Shown here piece by piece: positions 32,423 through 41,762 of a stretch of DNA of 64,000 bases. The stretch comes from Treponema denticola ATCC 35405. Its GTDB lineage: Bacteria; Spirochaetota; Spirochaetia; Treponematales; Treponemataceae. The notes below the pieces were generated by a model. The model saw only the letters and a list, made by a program, of their open reading frames with translations, did no database searches and was not told the origin of the DNA. Every line of letters starts with the position of its first letter. The stretch's first letter is position 1. Location of the stretch: assembly GCF_000008185.1 (NCBI RefSeq), contig NC_002967.9, positions 1,240,001 through 1,304,000 on the forward strand, given 5' to 3'. The position numbers and the translations under genes are program-made.

Positions 32423-34712
32423 AAAAGAAAGTAAATTTAAACAAAAAATATCTTTTCTCAGTGTGATATTTAAAAGAAATAAGGCCTTTGTTACAGCGGT
32501 TGCGGTAAGCTTTTTGGTTTTGGCTGTAATGATTTATCTCAATGCTTATGAAAATTCGGGATTTTCCAAATTGACTATTTCCGATTTTGAAGTCGGAATG
32601 GTTTCCGACAGGGATGTAATATCAAACCGTAATATTGAGGTGATTGATGAAAAAGCTACAGAAATAAGAAGAGTTGCAGCTAAACATTCCGTCAGGGCGG
32701 TTTTTTATAAGGATGACTCGGTTTCGGAAAAAATGATAAGAGAGTACTCCGAATTTGCGAGTTATATAATAGGCCTAAAAGATTCGGCAAAGAGTTTTAC
32801 GGCTTTTAAATTTATGGTTATGGAAAAATATCCTGTTCTTCTTTCAGAAAATGATTTGGAAAGCATATATAAGGCTGTTGATTTTTATGAGATTACCTCT
32901 GTTTCGCTCAATATGTTAAAACAGCTTTTCGATATCGGCATAATAGAGATGCCTCTTACAGGCCTTGGAGAATTAAATGATGCCGAAATAAGTCTGAGGA
33001 CAAGCCAAGACCAAAAGCTGTCATCTACAAACGTATTTCTTGCGAACCTTGTTTTATTTTATAATGTGAGAGATAGGATTAAAACTTTTCTTTCCGATGT
33101 AAAAAAATCAAAACTTGAATCCTATGTGTTGAGTATTGTGCTTCCATTTGCCCAGCCTAATATTTTATTTGATACCGAAGAAACCGAAAAAAGAGTAGAT
33201 GAGGCCTTAAAAAAGGTTACTCCTGTAAAAATAAATATAGAAAAAAATCAAAAGATTATAAAAAGAGGATTTATAATATCTGAAGATGCCTATACACGTT
33301 TAAAAGCCTACGCAGGGGACGGAAGATACATAGATTTTAGCCAGATTGCTGCTGCTCTAATTTTTTTAACCTTATCTGTTATAATCAGCCTATTTTTGTT
33401 TTCCAAAAAAATTATCGGGGAAAGTTTGGATGTTAAATTCAATCTGCTTATTTTAATCTCCTTTGATTTGATATATATTTTAATTCTTTTCCTTTCAAGG
33501 CTTTCGATATTTGCATATCCTCTTGATATTGTTCCCATATTGCCGGTTACTTTTTTGACCATGCTTATCGCTGCTTTAATTTCAAGAAAAATTTCCGTAT
33601 TTGCCGTTTTTGTTTTTTCTCTTGCCGTTTTCGGTGCAACAGGTTTTAAAATTCAGCCGGCCATGTTTGCTATCCTTTCAGGTCTTGCCGGAGCCGGTAT
33701 GGTAAATATTAAGGGCCGAAGGATGGATCTGATTAAGACTGCCTTAGGTTTAATCTTGGTGCAGCCTATAATTTTACTCTGTATGTTTGCTATTTTCCCG
33801 GGCTCTGCAAGCGAGAAATCGGTGCTTTTATTGAGCACTGCGGGGAGCGGTTTTATAAGTGGTATTTTGGTTTTGGGCTTTTTGCCGATTTTAGAAACCT
33901 TGATGAATGTTCCTACAAGTTTTAGACTGATGGAACTGTCCGACCTTAATTCTCCAATTATGAAAAAAATGCTCATAACGGTTGCGGGAACTTATAATCA
34001 TTCGATGATGGTTGCTTCCTTGGCCGAAAGTGCATGCCGTGAGATAGGAGCAAATTCGATTTTAGCCCGTGTAGGAGCTTATTATCACGATATAGGAAAG
34101 ATGGAGCAGGGCGAATACTTTGTAGAAAATCAGACAAATTATAATAAGCATATGGATATAAATCCCCGCCTTTCGGCTACGGTAATAAGAAGTCATGTAA
34201 AAATAGGTATTGAAAAAGCAAAGCAATTACGGCTTCCTCAGCCGGTTATAGATATAATCTCCGAGCATCACGGAAACAGCTGTATATCCTATTTTTATGC
34301 AAAGGCAAAAGAACTTGATCCAAATGTAGATATCGAAGACTTTTGTTATCCCGGAATACCTCCGCGCTCAAAGGAGTCGGCTGTTGTCATGCTGGCCGAT
34401 ATAGTTGAGGCTGCATGCCGTACCTTGGAAAAACCTTCGGTTCCCCGTTTGGAAAAATTTATAGATGAGCTTGTTTCCGGAAAGATAAAGTCAGGTCAGC
34501 TTGATAACTCTGAGCTTACTTTCCGCGAAGTCAGAATAATCAAGGCCGCTTTCGTAAAAATTTTAGCCGGTTACTATCATTCCAGAATAGAATATCCGAA
34601 TCAAAAGAATGTTGATGATGATGAGGGAACAAAGCCGCAGAATAAAAACGGTCAAAAACTAGAGGTTGAAGCTTCTCAGGTACAGCCTCAAAAGGAAAAT
34701 CATAATGTCTAA
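32409..34712 (+). CDS. pgpH: 7TM-7TMR-HD domain phosphohydrolase (PgpH-like c-di-AMP phosphodiesterase)
   Basis: Membrane HD phosphohydrolase. One N-terminal helix (about residues 22-42), an extracytoplasmic 7TMR-HDED domain (about 45-300), seven helices (about 305-500) and a cytosolic HD domain with NHSMMVASLAE, YYHDIGKM (His560-Asp561), ISEHHG and VMLADIVEAACRTLE. The characterised Listeria homologue degrades c-di-AMP; that substrate is inferred here. 767 residues, typical. It has no good ribosome site of its own and starts inside phoH, so translation is probably coupled. Confidence 0.93.
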   Translation: MIKNKKESKFKQKISFLSVIFKRNKAFVTAVAVSFLVLAVMIYLNAYENSGFSKLTISDFEVGMVSDRDVISNRNIEVIDEKATEIRRVAAKHSVRAVFYKDDSVSEKMIREYSEFASYIIGLKDSAKSFTAFKFMVMEKYPVLLSENDLESIYKAVDFYEITSVSLNMLKQLFDIGIIEMPLTGLGELNDAEISLRTSQDQKLSSTNVFLANLVLFYNVRDRIKTFLSDVKKSKLESYVLSIVLPFAQPNILFDTEETEKRVDEALKKVTPVKINIEKNQKIIKRGFIISEDAYTRLKAYAGDGRYIDFSQIAAALIFLTLSVIISLFLFSKKIIGESLDVKFNLLILISFDLIYILILFLSRLSIFAYPLDIVPILPVTFLTMLIAALISRKISVFAVFVFSLAVFGATGFKIQPAMFAILSGLAGAGMVNIKGRRMDLIKTALGLILVQPIILLCMFAIFPGSASEKSVLLLSTAGSGFISGILVLGFLPILETLMNVPTSFRLMELSDLNSPIMKKMLITVAGTYNHSMMVASLAESACREIGANSILARVGAYYHDIGKMEQGEYFVENQTNYNKHMDINPRLSATVIRSHVKIGIEKAKQLRLPQPVIDIISEHHGNSCISYFYAKAKELDPNVDIEDFCYPGIPPRSKESAVVMLADIVEAACRTLEKPSVPRLEKFIDELVSGKIKSGQLDNSELTFREVRIIKAAFVKILAGYYHSRIEYPNQKNVDDDEGTKPQNKNGQKLEVEASQVQPQKENHNV

Positions 34713-35172
34713 TTCGATTAGTGTGTCATTTAATGATGAACCTCCGGGGTCTATAGACCCCGTAAGAGTTGAAAATTTTATATCTGAAGTCCTAAAAGAT
34801 TTAAACTTGAAAAATTGGGATATCTCCTTGTTGTTTTGTGATGATGCTTTTATTCAAAACCTTAATAAACAATACAGGGATATCGATTCGCCGACAGATG
34901 TCCTTTCTTTTGAACAGGGTGACGAATATTTTGACGAGGCCGGTGAAACAAGGTTTATGGCCGGAGACATAGTTATAAGCCTTGACAGTCTCAGCTTTAA
35001 TGCCGAAGAATTTAACGTAGACATAAATGAAGAGTTAAAAAGACTGATTGTGCACGGTATTTTGCATTTGAACGGAATGGATCATTCGGATAATTCTCCG
35101 GAACAAGAAATGCTTAAATTTCAAGAAGAATTGCTTATGCAATATAAAAATATGGAAATTTATCGGGTATAG
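34705..35172 (+). CDS. ybeY: Endoribonuclease YbeY
   Basis: Metal-dependent RNase for 16S rRNA 3'-end maturation and ribosome quality control. The zinc motif HGILHLNGMDH gives His117, His121 and His127; the upstream PTDVLSFEQ segment is also a family hallmark. The ATG at 34705 lies 8 bp inside pgpH and follows AAGGAAAAT; a frame start at 34666 would remove the match to the family N-terminus. 155 residues, normal. Confidence 0.95.
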   Translation: MSNSISVSFNDEPPGSIDPVRVENFISEVLKDLNLKNWDISLLFCDDAFIQNLNKQYRDIDSPTDVLSFEQGDEYFDEAGETRFMAGDIVISLDSLSFNAEEFNVDINEELKRLIVHGILHLNGMDHSDNSPEQEMLKFQEELLMQYKNMEIYRV

Positions 35173-35174
35173 TT

Positions 35175-35951
35175 ATGGGTATAATAGACTTATTTAAAAA
35201 GAAGGGTAATGTAAACAATATTCTAAAAGAAGGATTAAACGAGGAAAAAAGGGATATGATCCGCGGCGTTGTCGACTTATCCGATACGGCTGTAAAAGAG
35301 GTTATGATTCCGCGTATAGATGTTGATTTTTTAGCCCTTGATACGCCTAGCGATGAAATTTTAGACAGGATATCGGAAAGCGGCCACTCCCGTTTTCCCG
35401 TATATGATGAGTCAATCGATAATGTTATAGGTATTCTTTATGTTAAGGATATAATAAAACTTTTGACAAAGAATCAAAAAATTGAGCTTGATAAGATAGT
35501 GCGCCGAGCATTTTTTGTTCCTGAATCAAAAAGAATTGACGCTCTTTTAGCCGAATTTAAAAGACGCCATATTCATATTGCCGTTGCCGTTGATGAATAC
35601 GGCGGTGTTTCAGGTATTGTATGTATGGAAGACATCATAGAAGAGATTGTAGGCGATATACAGGATGAATTTGACAATGAGGGTGAGGATATTACCGAAA
35701 TCGCCCCGGGTGTCTGGCTTTGCGATGCCCGTGTCGATCTGGACGACCTTGCCGAAACCATTAAAAGCGATGACTTACCTGTAGATGAGTTTGAAACATT
35801 GGGCGGTTTTGTGTTCGATCTTTTCGGAAAAATACCTGCCAAATATGAAAAAACAGCTTGGAATGATTTTGACTTTATTGTTCAGGATATGGACGGACAT
35901 AAGGTTAAGACCGTTAAAATTGTCCACAACAAAAATTCTATGCAAAATTAG
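35175..35951 (+). CDS. CorC/TlyC-type CBS-domain protein
   Basis: Cytosolic protein (258 residues) with two CBS domains (VKEVMIPRIDVDFLAL to VIGILYVKDIIKLL, then RRAFFVPESKRIDALLAEF to YGGVSGIVCMEDIIEEIVGDI) and a C-terminal CorC_HlyC domain (WLCDARVDLDDL, FETLGGFVFDLFGKIP). It lacks the membrane DUF21 domain, so it is the short CorC/TlyC form. Homologues are named hemolysin C in treponemes, but a role in ion homeostasis or membrane stability is more likely. It follows ybeY by 2 bp. Confidence 0.92.
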   Translation: MGIIDLFKKKGNVNNILKEGLNEEKRDMIRGVVDLSDTAVKEVMIPRIDVDFLALDTPSDEILDRISESGHSRFPVYDESIDNVIGILYVKDIIKLLTKNQKIELDKIVRRAFFVPESKRIDALLAEFKRRHIHIAVAVDEYGGVSGIVCMEDIIEEIVGDIQDEFDNEGEDITEIAPGVWLCDARVDLDDLAETIKSDDLPVDEFETLGGFVFDLFGKIPAKYEKTAWNDFDFIVQDMDGHKVKTVKIVHNKNSMQN

Positions 35952-35962
35952 GGAGGGAATGT

Positions 35963-37939
35963 ATGAAAAAGCCTTTTTTCGGATTTATGTTTATTGCTTT
36001 ATTTTCGGCCTCTTTATTCTGCAACCCTGCAGACTTGTATCAAAAAGGTGCCGAATATCAGGCTAATGAAGATTGGTACGGGGCTATTGAAATGTACCAA
36101 TCCGCTTTAAAGGAAAACCCTTCCTATAATTTGGTATATCAGGGCTTAGCCGAATGCTTTTATGCTCTTGACGAATATGACCAAGCCTTATCCTTTGTAG
36201 AGTCAGCCCGAAAATATAAAAAAGATGATCCCGATTTGCAAAACCTCCACGGCTTTATTTTGGTCGGCCTTGGAAAGATAGATGCGGCAAAGACCCTTTT
36301 TAATGGGGTTTTAAAAAAATATCCCAACAATCCCGAAGCTCGTTTCGGTTTGGCTGAAATAGAGGTTTCCCAAGGAAAGCTCTATCTTGCTTCCGAGATG
36401 TATAAGCAAAACCTTCAGCGTCAGGGCGAAAACAGAAAGGATCTTCTTTCTTTAGCCCTCGTAAGCTATGAGGCCGGAAATGTTAAGCAGGCCGAAGATT
36501 ACATAAACAGAGCCTTAAAATACCATGGCGATAATCCTCAGGTTCATTATTTTGCGGCCTATTTACATTCTCTTGACGGAAAACTTGAAGAGGCCGAAGG
36601 ACGTATTTATTCGGCTCTTAAATTAAAAGAAGATTATGATGAGGCCTATGCCCTGCTTGCTTCCGTCTTATATGCACAAAAGCGTTATGAAGAAGTTATA
36701 AAGATTTCCGATATGCGGATTTCAAAAAAAAGAGACAGGGCAGATGCTTGGTACTTAAAAACTTTGAGTTTAAGGCAGCTTGCAAGATACGGTGAGGCCA
36801 TAAATGCTGCTAAGGTAGGGCTTTCCTTGGATGCCGACGATGAAATAATGCGCTGCCTTTTAGAAGAGCTTGCCATAGAAAATTTGAATTTTGAAGATTC
36901 TTTCCGTATGGAGCTTTCAAAATACCACGCACAAAAAGCTCTCGGATTTTTCCGCCGAAATATGACTGAGCAAGCCCTCTATGAGTACAGGCGAACCTTG
37001 AAGATATATCCTTATGATGTTGAAAGCAGGGAAGCCTATGCCGGTATTTTGCTCCGTCTCGGTTATCCCGAAAGATATTTGGAACAAATGCTTTTTATTC
37101 AGTCCATAGTAAAGAGCAATACAAAGGTAAATGATGCGGTTGAAGCTTATGAAAAACATCTTTTAAGTTCCATCCAATCAAAATGGCGTATAGATCCCCT
37201 TTATTTGGATAAGGCCCACATATCCATAGGTTTATTTTATACCATGGAAAGCTCAAACGTTTTGCATCCTGAAGCCGAGCGTATAACTCAAATTCTTACC
37301 TCGGATATTTTTTCTTATAATCCCAGAATCAAAATAACTTCTTATTCGGATAAGCCTGTAACTTACAGGGAGGCTTCGAAAAAATCGCGTACGGCAAATG
37401 AGGACTATTTCGGCATTATAAGGCTCAAAGAGAATAGGAGGGATATTCAAATCATATTGGAGCTTTATGTTTCGCGTACCGGTTCTCCCGCAAAAACATT
37501 TACCGTTTACCGCTCAGGAAATGACCGTTTTTCAAACGGTATAAGACGGCTTTCTTCAATGCTTAATGAGGCAATGCCCATCGTAGGCAAGCTCATAAAC
37601 CGCTATCAAAATGAAGCCGTTATCGACATAGGAAAACATGATTCGGATTTTAAGGATTTAAAAATTGCCGTTATACGCAAGGACCGCTTGGTTATCGAAA
37701 AAGAAGGTCTGGGTATGGTCTTTGATCCGTCCGATCTTTTGGGTTATTTTGAGCCTTCAAAGTCGGAGGAGAATTTGTCCGAGGGAATTTTAAAGAGAAA
37801 CGGTTACTATGATAGAATGAATGCAGGTGATTCAATAATTCTTGTTAGCGAAAATGCAAAAGAAAAAGCTGCGGAGGATTATACGAATTCCTATCAAAAA
37901 AATTCTTTATTGCTTTTACTTCTTAGGAGAATTCGCTAG
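35963..37939 (+). CDS. Exported TPR protein
   Basis: 658 residues with signal peptide MKKPFFGFMFIALFSASLF followed by at least eight TPR units up to about residue 300 (YQKGAEYQANEDWYGAIEMYQSAL, YQGLAECFYALDEYDQAL, GFILVGLGKIDAAKTLFNGVL and so on) and another near 335. The last 300 residues lack known motifs and resemble a periplasmic beta-rich domain (FGIIRLKENRRDIQIILELYVSRTG). GGGAGGG precedes the ATG. Its stop codon lies within a palindrome (37932-37943). It probably scaffolds a periplasmic complex. Confidence 0.85.
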   Translation: MKKPFFGFMFIALFSASLFCNPADLYQKGAEYQANEDWYGAIEMYQSALKENPSYNLVYQGLAECFYALDEYDQALSFVESARKYKKDDPDLQNLHGFILVGLGKIDAAKTLFNGVLKKYPNNPEARFGLAEIEVSQGKLYLASEMYKQNLQRQGENRKDLLSLALVSYEAGNVKQAEDYINRALKYHGDNPQVHYFAAYLHSLDGKLEEAEGRIYSALKLKEDYDEAYALLASVLYAQKRYEEVIKISDMRISKKRDRADAWYLKTLSLRQLARYGEAINAAKVGLSLDADDEIMRCLLEELAIENLNFEDSFRMELSKYHAQKALGFFRRNMTEQALYEYRRTLKIYPYDVESREAYAGILLRLGYPERYLEQMLFIQSIVKSNTKVNDAVEAYEKHLLSSIQSKWRIDPLYLDKAHISIGLFYTMESSNVLHPEAERITQILTSDIFSYNPRIKITSYSDKPVTYREASKKSRTANEDYFGIIRLKENRRDIQIILELYVSRTGSPAKTFTVYRSGNDRFSNGIRRLSSMLNEAMPIVGKLINRYQNEAVIDIGKHDSDFKDLKIAVIRKDRLVIEKEGLGMVFDPSDLLGYFEPSKSEENLSEGILKRNGYYDRMNAGDSIILVSENAKEKAAEDYTNSYQKNSLLLLLLRRIR

Positions 37940-38008
37940 CGAAAATTCGCCGGCGAAGAACTGAACTAATTCAATTCGCCGGCGAAGAATTAATTCAGTT
38001 CGCCAGCT
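37932..38008. repeat. Cluster of 12-bp palindromes and a long imperfect hairpin
   Basis: TTCGCTAGCGAA (37932-37943), TTCGCCGGCGAA (37946-37957) and TTCGCCGGCGAA (37975-37986) are perfect palindromes, with a half copy TTCGCC at 37999-38004. The third is framed by 15-base arms with one mismatch (37958-37972 and 37987-38001). The whole cluster lies between, and overlaps, the ends of two convergent genes. It may act as a two-way transcription stop or be a REP-like element. Confidence 0.8.
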
Positions 38009-38984
38009 CTACAAGACAATAATGCGCCCATTCTTTTGCCTGAGACGGATAGAGGTCTTGGGCCGTTAAAAATTCCAATAAGGCCTTGTCATAGAGGTTT
38101 TGGAAAAATAGGGTTTGTCCTATATAAAAATGCGTTCTCGCGGAAACTCTGGATGTTCTGCGTATTCTTAAAAAATTGGTCAGCTCAACATTACATTTTT
38201 GCCAGTTTTTTGTATAAAAATAATCGTTTAGAATTCTTTGTAATTCCATGCTCTCACCGCCGTCAGGCGTTCTTTTGTCATCAGGAAAGACGTAGGGCTC
38301 AAGCCTTTGAGAAGAAATAATAAACTCTCTAAAATCCCTTTTTTCTGCCGTAAGAGCGTTTATAAGGGTTTCGGTTTGAGAAGAAAAAAACTCGGTTCTT
38401 TTTTTTATTTGCTTTTCAGGGTTTAAAAAAGGCAGAGGAATAGGGCGGTTTTGCAGCGCAATACTTTTTTTCTCTTGTTCTTCAGGAGAAGCGAAGACTT
38501 CGACAGGGCTGTTGATTGTATTTATTCCGTTTATAAATTGAATTTTGCCTGAAGCGATTTCGTTTTCTTCGGCAATGGCATAGTAATAGGGAATTCCGGG
38601 AATAGGGTAGTCAAAAAAGGGAAGTCCGTCATCGGTTATATTTGCAATAGGGACGGCTTCGGCTAGAGAGCTTATTGACGAAAAGCCTGTTGTTGACCTG
38701 TAAAGAATTAAGTTTCTCCCCTCAGGTTTTGCTTTCCAGCTGATCATTACAGACCTTTCTCTTGTGAGAATCGAAAATGAGAGAAAGGCAAAGTCCTCAT
38801 TTTTTTGCAGCTCTTGAGGATTTTCCGCAAATTCTATCTTTTCCGAACCCGTTTTATCGGGTTTTACATCCGGCAAAATTTGCGATAGTTCATTTTCGCC
38901 GATAAGACCTTCCTCGGCAAAAGCGGCTTGTTCTGCAAAGCAAAAAGATACAACAAATAAAAATATAATAAACCCTTTCTTCAT
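37995..38984 (-). CDS. Exported protein with FN3-like and TPR-like segments
   Basis: 329 residues with signal peptide MKKGFIIFLFVVSFCFAEQAAFA. The segment AFLSFSILTRERSVMISWKAKPEGRNLILYRS resembles a fibronectin type III strand pattern. The C-terminus has a TPR-like pair (ARTHFYIGQTLFFQNLYDKALLEFLTAQDLYP). No named family recognised. The last codons lie inside the palindrome cluster, so the C-terminus may have been reshaped by the repeat. There is no ribosome site; a candidate promoter ends 7 bases before the ATG. Probably a periplasmic protein, partner unknown. Confidence 0.75.
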   Translation of the reverse strand: MKKGFIIFLFVVSFCFAEQAAFAEEGLIGENELSQILPDVKPDKTGSEKIEFAENPQELQKNEDFAFLSFSILTRERSVMISWKAKPEGRNLILYRSTTGFSSISSLAEAVPIANITDDGLPFFDYPIPGIPYYYAIAEENEIASGKIQFINGINTINSPVEVFASPEEQEKKSIALQNRPIPLPFLNPEKQIKKRTEFFSSQTETLINALTAEKRDFREFIISSQRLEPYVFPDDKRTPDGGESMELQRILNDYFYTKNWQKCNVELTNFLRIRRTSRVSARTHFYIGQTLFFQNLYDKALLEFLTAQDLYPSQAKEWAHYCLVELAN

Positions 38985-38991
38985 ATCTTAT

Positions 38992-39020
38992 ATTTTCGGC
39001 CTTTTTTTAAAAAAAATCAA
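38992..39020 (-). promoter_or_regulatory. Candidate leaderless promoter of the FN3/TPR gene
   Basis: On the minus strand TTGATT (39015-39020), 17 bp, GAAAAT (38992-38997), then 7 bases to the ATG at 38984. No Shine-Dalgarno sequence occurs in between. The match to consensus is moderate, so confidence is limited. Confidence 0.4.
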
Positions 39021-39175
39021 GAGCCCGATACGGTTTCTCTTCTATATAGACACCGGGTAACCTTGGTTCTTTTTAGCAATATGAGCCCGCTACTATGGAT
39101 AAAACATTAAAATTGTGATATTATATACTTAAGATTAGACCTACAGGGTGTTTTTTTCCTTAAAATAAGGAGGAT

Positions 39176-41707
39176 ATGATGAGAAAACTTTTAACTTTTT
39201 TGACAATTTTAACAGCGGCAGTTGCCGTAATTGTACTTTTTACAGCCTGCGAGCAATTTCTGAAAGATCCGGAGGATTTTTTAAGTTATTGGGCGAGCGA
39301 AGCCTTTATCAAAGACCACAGCATAGGTGCGGTAGCTAGACCGGACGAAGCGGGTGTGCCTTGTGTCAGCTCTTCACCCGAGGTGCATATTATGCTTACA
39401 GTGCATAACCCGAAAAACTTTCCGCTCGTTATGCCGACTTCTTCGGAATCTGCGGGCATTGTCGAATTTAAAGAACTTTCCCAACAGCCTACGGAAGGAA
39501 CCCACTATGTACTGGGGCAAACCGCTCCCGGCAGGCTGAAGCTTACATATAAAGAAGCCTTTTTACAAGAATACGAACAAGGTTCAGGCAGTTTAAACCC
39601 GACTATCACCCTTAAGGCTACAGACGGCAGGGTATTTAAGAAAACCTACACCTTCGGCATAAAATCGAACACCCCGCCGCCGGAACCGGCAGTAGTGCTT
39701 GCAAAACAGACTAATGCTTATCCTCTTCCTTCGTATTACGTGCTCTGCATAGATACAAAAGATTTGGTTGCTTCTTCTGCCATTGTAAACGGAAAATATA
39801 TCCATGATGATATTGCATACGTTACCATAAACGGAACATCATACAACTTAAAAATGAACAATGCCCATAACGGTTTTATCGAAAAACCGGCGACAGAATC
39901 ATTTCTTGAAAACGGTACAGGACTTATGGCGGTAGGCAGTGCACAGCTGCCTACAGCGAGCCCTTGGGTTTTATACTACAAAACGAACATAAAAATAAGA
40001 GACAGTAACCCGCTTACAACGTACCGTATAACCTTGCGCGACAAAGAAGGTGTTGTTTCGGATGAGGCTGTCGCAACGATAGCAGCAAGCGGTCCGACTC
40101 ACACTGTAACCTTCAGCGTAGAGGGCGGAACTGGAATGCTTAAAGCAGAAGTTAACGGCACTGAAATCCATTCGGGATATGACGTCGAAAAGGGCAAAAC
40201 GGTAACCTTTACCGCAACACCCGCTGACGGCTGGAAAGTTAAAGGCTGGACGGCTTCTGCCGGCACGCTTTCGGTCGGCGGCACCGACACTACGGCAACG
40301 CTGACCGTAACTGACAACGCAACCGTAACGGTCAAGTTTAAGAAGATTACAACGGTAAACGGAGGTGACGGCGCGTGGAAGCTGCTGAAAAAAGTTGTTG
40401 AAATCGCTGATCCGAACTCCACCATCACCATAGACGGCAGAATAGGGGCGACAAGCGGCAATTCGGGCGAAATCGAAATAGACGAAACCCTTACGATAGA
40501 GGGCAAAACCGGACCCGACAAAGACATACTTGACGCAAACGGTCTGAGCCGCATTTTCAAAGTGGCAAGCGGCAAAACGCTCACGCTCAAAAACCTGACG
40601 CTTACAGGCGGCAAGGCAACCGGGACAGGCGATGCAGGCTGCGGCGGCGCAATCTTCGCACGAGATGCAAGCGAGATCAAAATAGAAAACTGTATCATTA
40701 CGGGCAACGAAGCAGGTACAAACGGCGGCGGCTTAAATGTTGAGGGCACACCTACTACCATCACAAACTGCACCTTTACGGGAAACACCGCAAAGAATGG
40801 CGGCGGCATCTATATAATGGAGACTAGCACTCGCCGCCCTGTGGTAACAATCAGCGGCGGCACTATCGGCGGCACGGAAACGGATAAGGCAAACAAAGCA
40901 ACCGGCAACGGCGGCGGCATCTATGTCGGCGACTGGTGCGAGTTGAGGCTGCAAGATTCTGAAGATCCCGGTGCGCAGAGCGTACTGATTATCGGCAATC
41001 AGGCGGCAAAGGGCGGCGGCGTATACGCAAAGAACGTATTGCAAGTAAGTATGAAAAACGGCACACGAATTGCGGTAAACAACGATGTGTATTTGGACAG
41101 CGGTTCATGGATTCAGGTTGCCGGCGCCTTGTCAAACAACCCCGCCGCGCGCATTACGGTACCGAACGGCAAATACCTGCCGAGTACCAAAGTGCTTGAC
41201 GGCAATGCTGCACTCTTAAACTCGGAACACGGCAAGTTCGCTGTAACGCCGAAAGGCGACGAGTATTGGACAGTGGGAAACGATGGTCGCTTGACAAAGG
41301 ATAAAGCTGCCATTTTTAACAATATTACGAAGGATCAGATAGAAGCCGCAAACTCTTCAATGATTTATGATGAGAATAATATAATTACCGACCGCACGAT
41401 ATTGCTTGGCAAACTGGTACTCTATAAAACAAATCAAGGTAATTACGGCATTATGCACGTTACCGAAGTAGACAACACAACCAACAGCGGCAAAGGACAT
41501 ATTAAGTTTAATTCCAAAACCTTTAATCAATACGGCGGGGTTCTAAAGACAAAGACCGATAAAGTGCTAGAAGGAGGAGAGTGCTTTCAATTCGAGTACG
41601 GAGGAGATCCTGGTTCAAAGCTTGATTTTTATCTTCAAAATAATACCGATGGGACTAAGTGGTTCAAGCCTTTAAACCTCGCCCGATTTTATATACTGTC
41701 TAATTAA
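39176..41707 (+). CDS. Lipoprotein with InlB-like repeat and Pmp-like (GGAI) beta-helix
   Basis: Predicted surface lipoprotein of 843 residues; lipobox LFTAC gives Cys25 (Cys24 if the adjacent second ATG is used, which is better spaced from AAGGAGG). Residues about 30-300 are beta-rich and unidentified; about 310-390 form a divergent InlB B-repeat (EKGKTVTFTATPADGWKVKGW). Residues about 395-680 form a right-handed beta-helix with repeated GGAI, GGGL, GGGI, GGGV and CTFTGN/IITGN motifs like chlamydial polymorphic membrane proteins. The C-terminal 130 residues are a separate unnamed domain. The DNA is clearly richer in GC than neighbouring genes. Confidence 0.85.
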   Translation: MMRKLLTFLTILTAAVAVIVLFTACEQFLKDPEDFLSYWASEAFIKDHSIGAVARPDEAGVPCVSSSPEVHIMLTVHNPKNFPLVMPTSSESAGIVEFKELSQQPTEGTHYVLGQTAPGRLKLTYKEAFLQEYEQGSGSLNPTITLKATDGRVFKKTYTFGIKSNTPPPEPAVVLAKQTNAYPLPSYYVLCIDTKDLVASSAIVNGKYIHDDIAYVTINGTSYNLKMNNAHNGFIEKPATESFLENGTGLMAVGSAQLPTASPWVLYYKTNIKIRDSNPLTTYRITLRDKEGVVSDEAVATIAASGPTHTVTFSVEGGTGMLKAEVNGTEIHSGYDVEKGKTVTFTATPADGWKVKGWTASAGTLSVGGTDTTATLTVTDNATVTVKFKKITTVNGGDGAWKLLKKVVEIADPNSTITIDGRIGATSGNSGEIEIDETLTIEGKTGPDKDILDANGLSRIFKVASGKTLTLKNLTLTGGKATGTGDAGCGGAIFARDASEIKIENCIITGNEAGTNGGGLNVEGTPTTITNCTFTGNTAKNGGGIYIMETSTRRPVVTISGGTIGGTETDKANKATGNGGGIYVGDWCELRLQDSEDPGAQSVLIIGNQAAKGGGVYAKNVLQVSMKNGTRIAVNNDVYLDSGSWIQVAGALSNNPAARITVPNGKYLPSTKVLDGNAALLNSEHGKFAVTPKGDEYWTVGNDGRLTKDKAAIFNNITKDQIEAANSSMIYDENNIITDRTILLGKLVLYKTNQGNYGIMHVTEVDNTTNSGKGHIKFNSKTFNQYGGVLKTKTDKVLEGGECFQFEYGGDPGSKLDFYLQNNTDGTKWFKPLNLARFYILSN

Positions 41708-41762
41708 TGGGATAATTCCAATGGATAATGTGTAATTACCGATTAAAACTAAGGAGATTTTT

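Noticed and set aside
40099-40809. 236-codon minus-strand frame opposite the Pmp-like lipoprotein
   Set aside because: Its Val/Pro/Ser-rich product mirrors GGC/ACG repeats of the beta-helix gene. The plus-strand protein has a lipobox, good ribosome site and domain structure.
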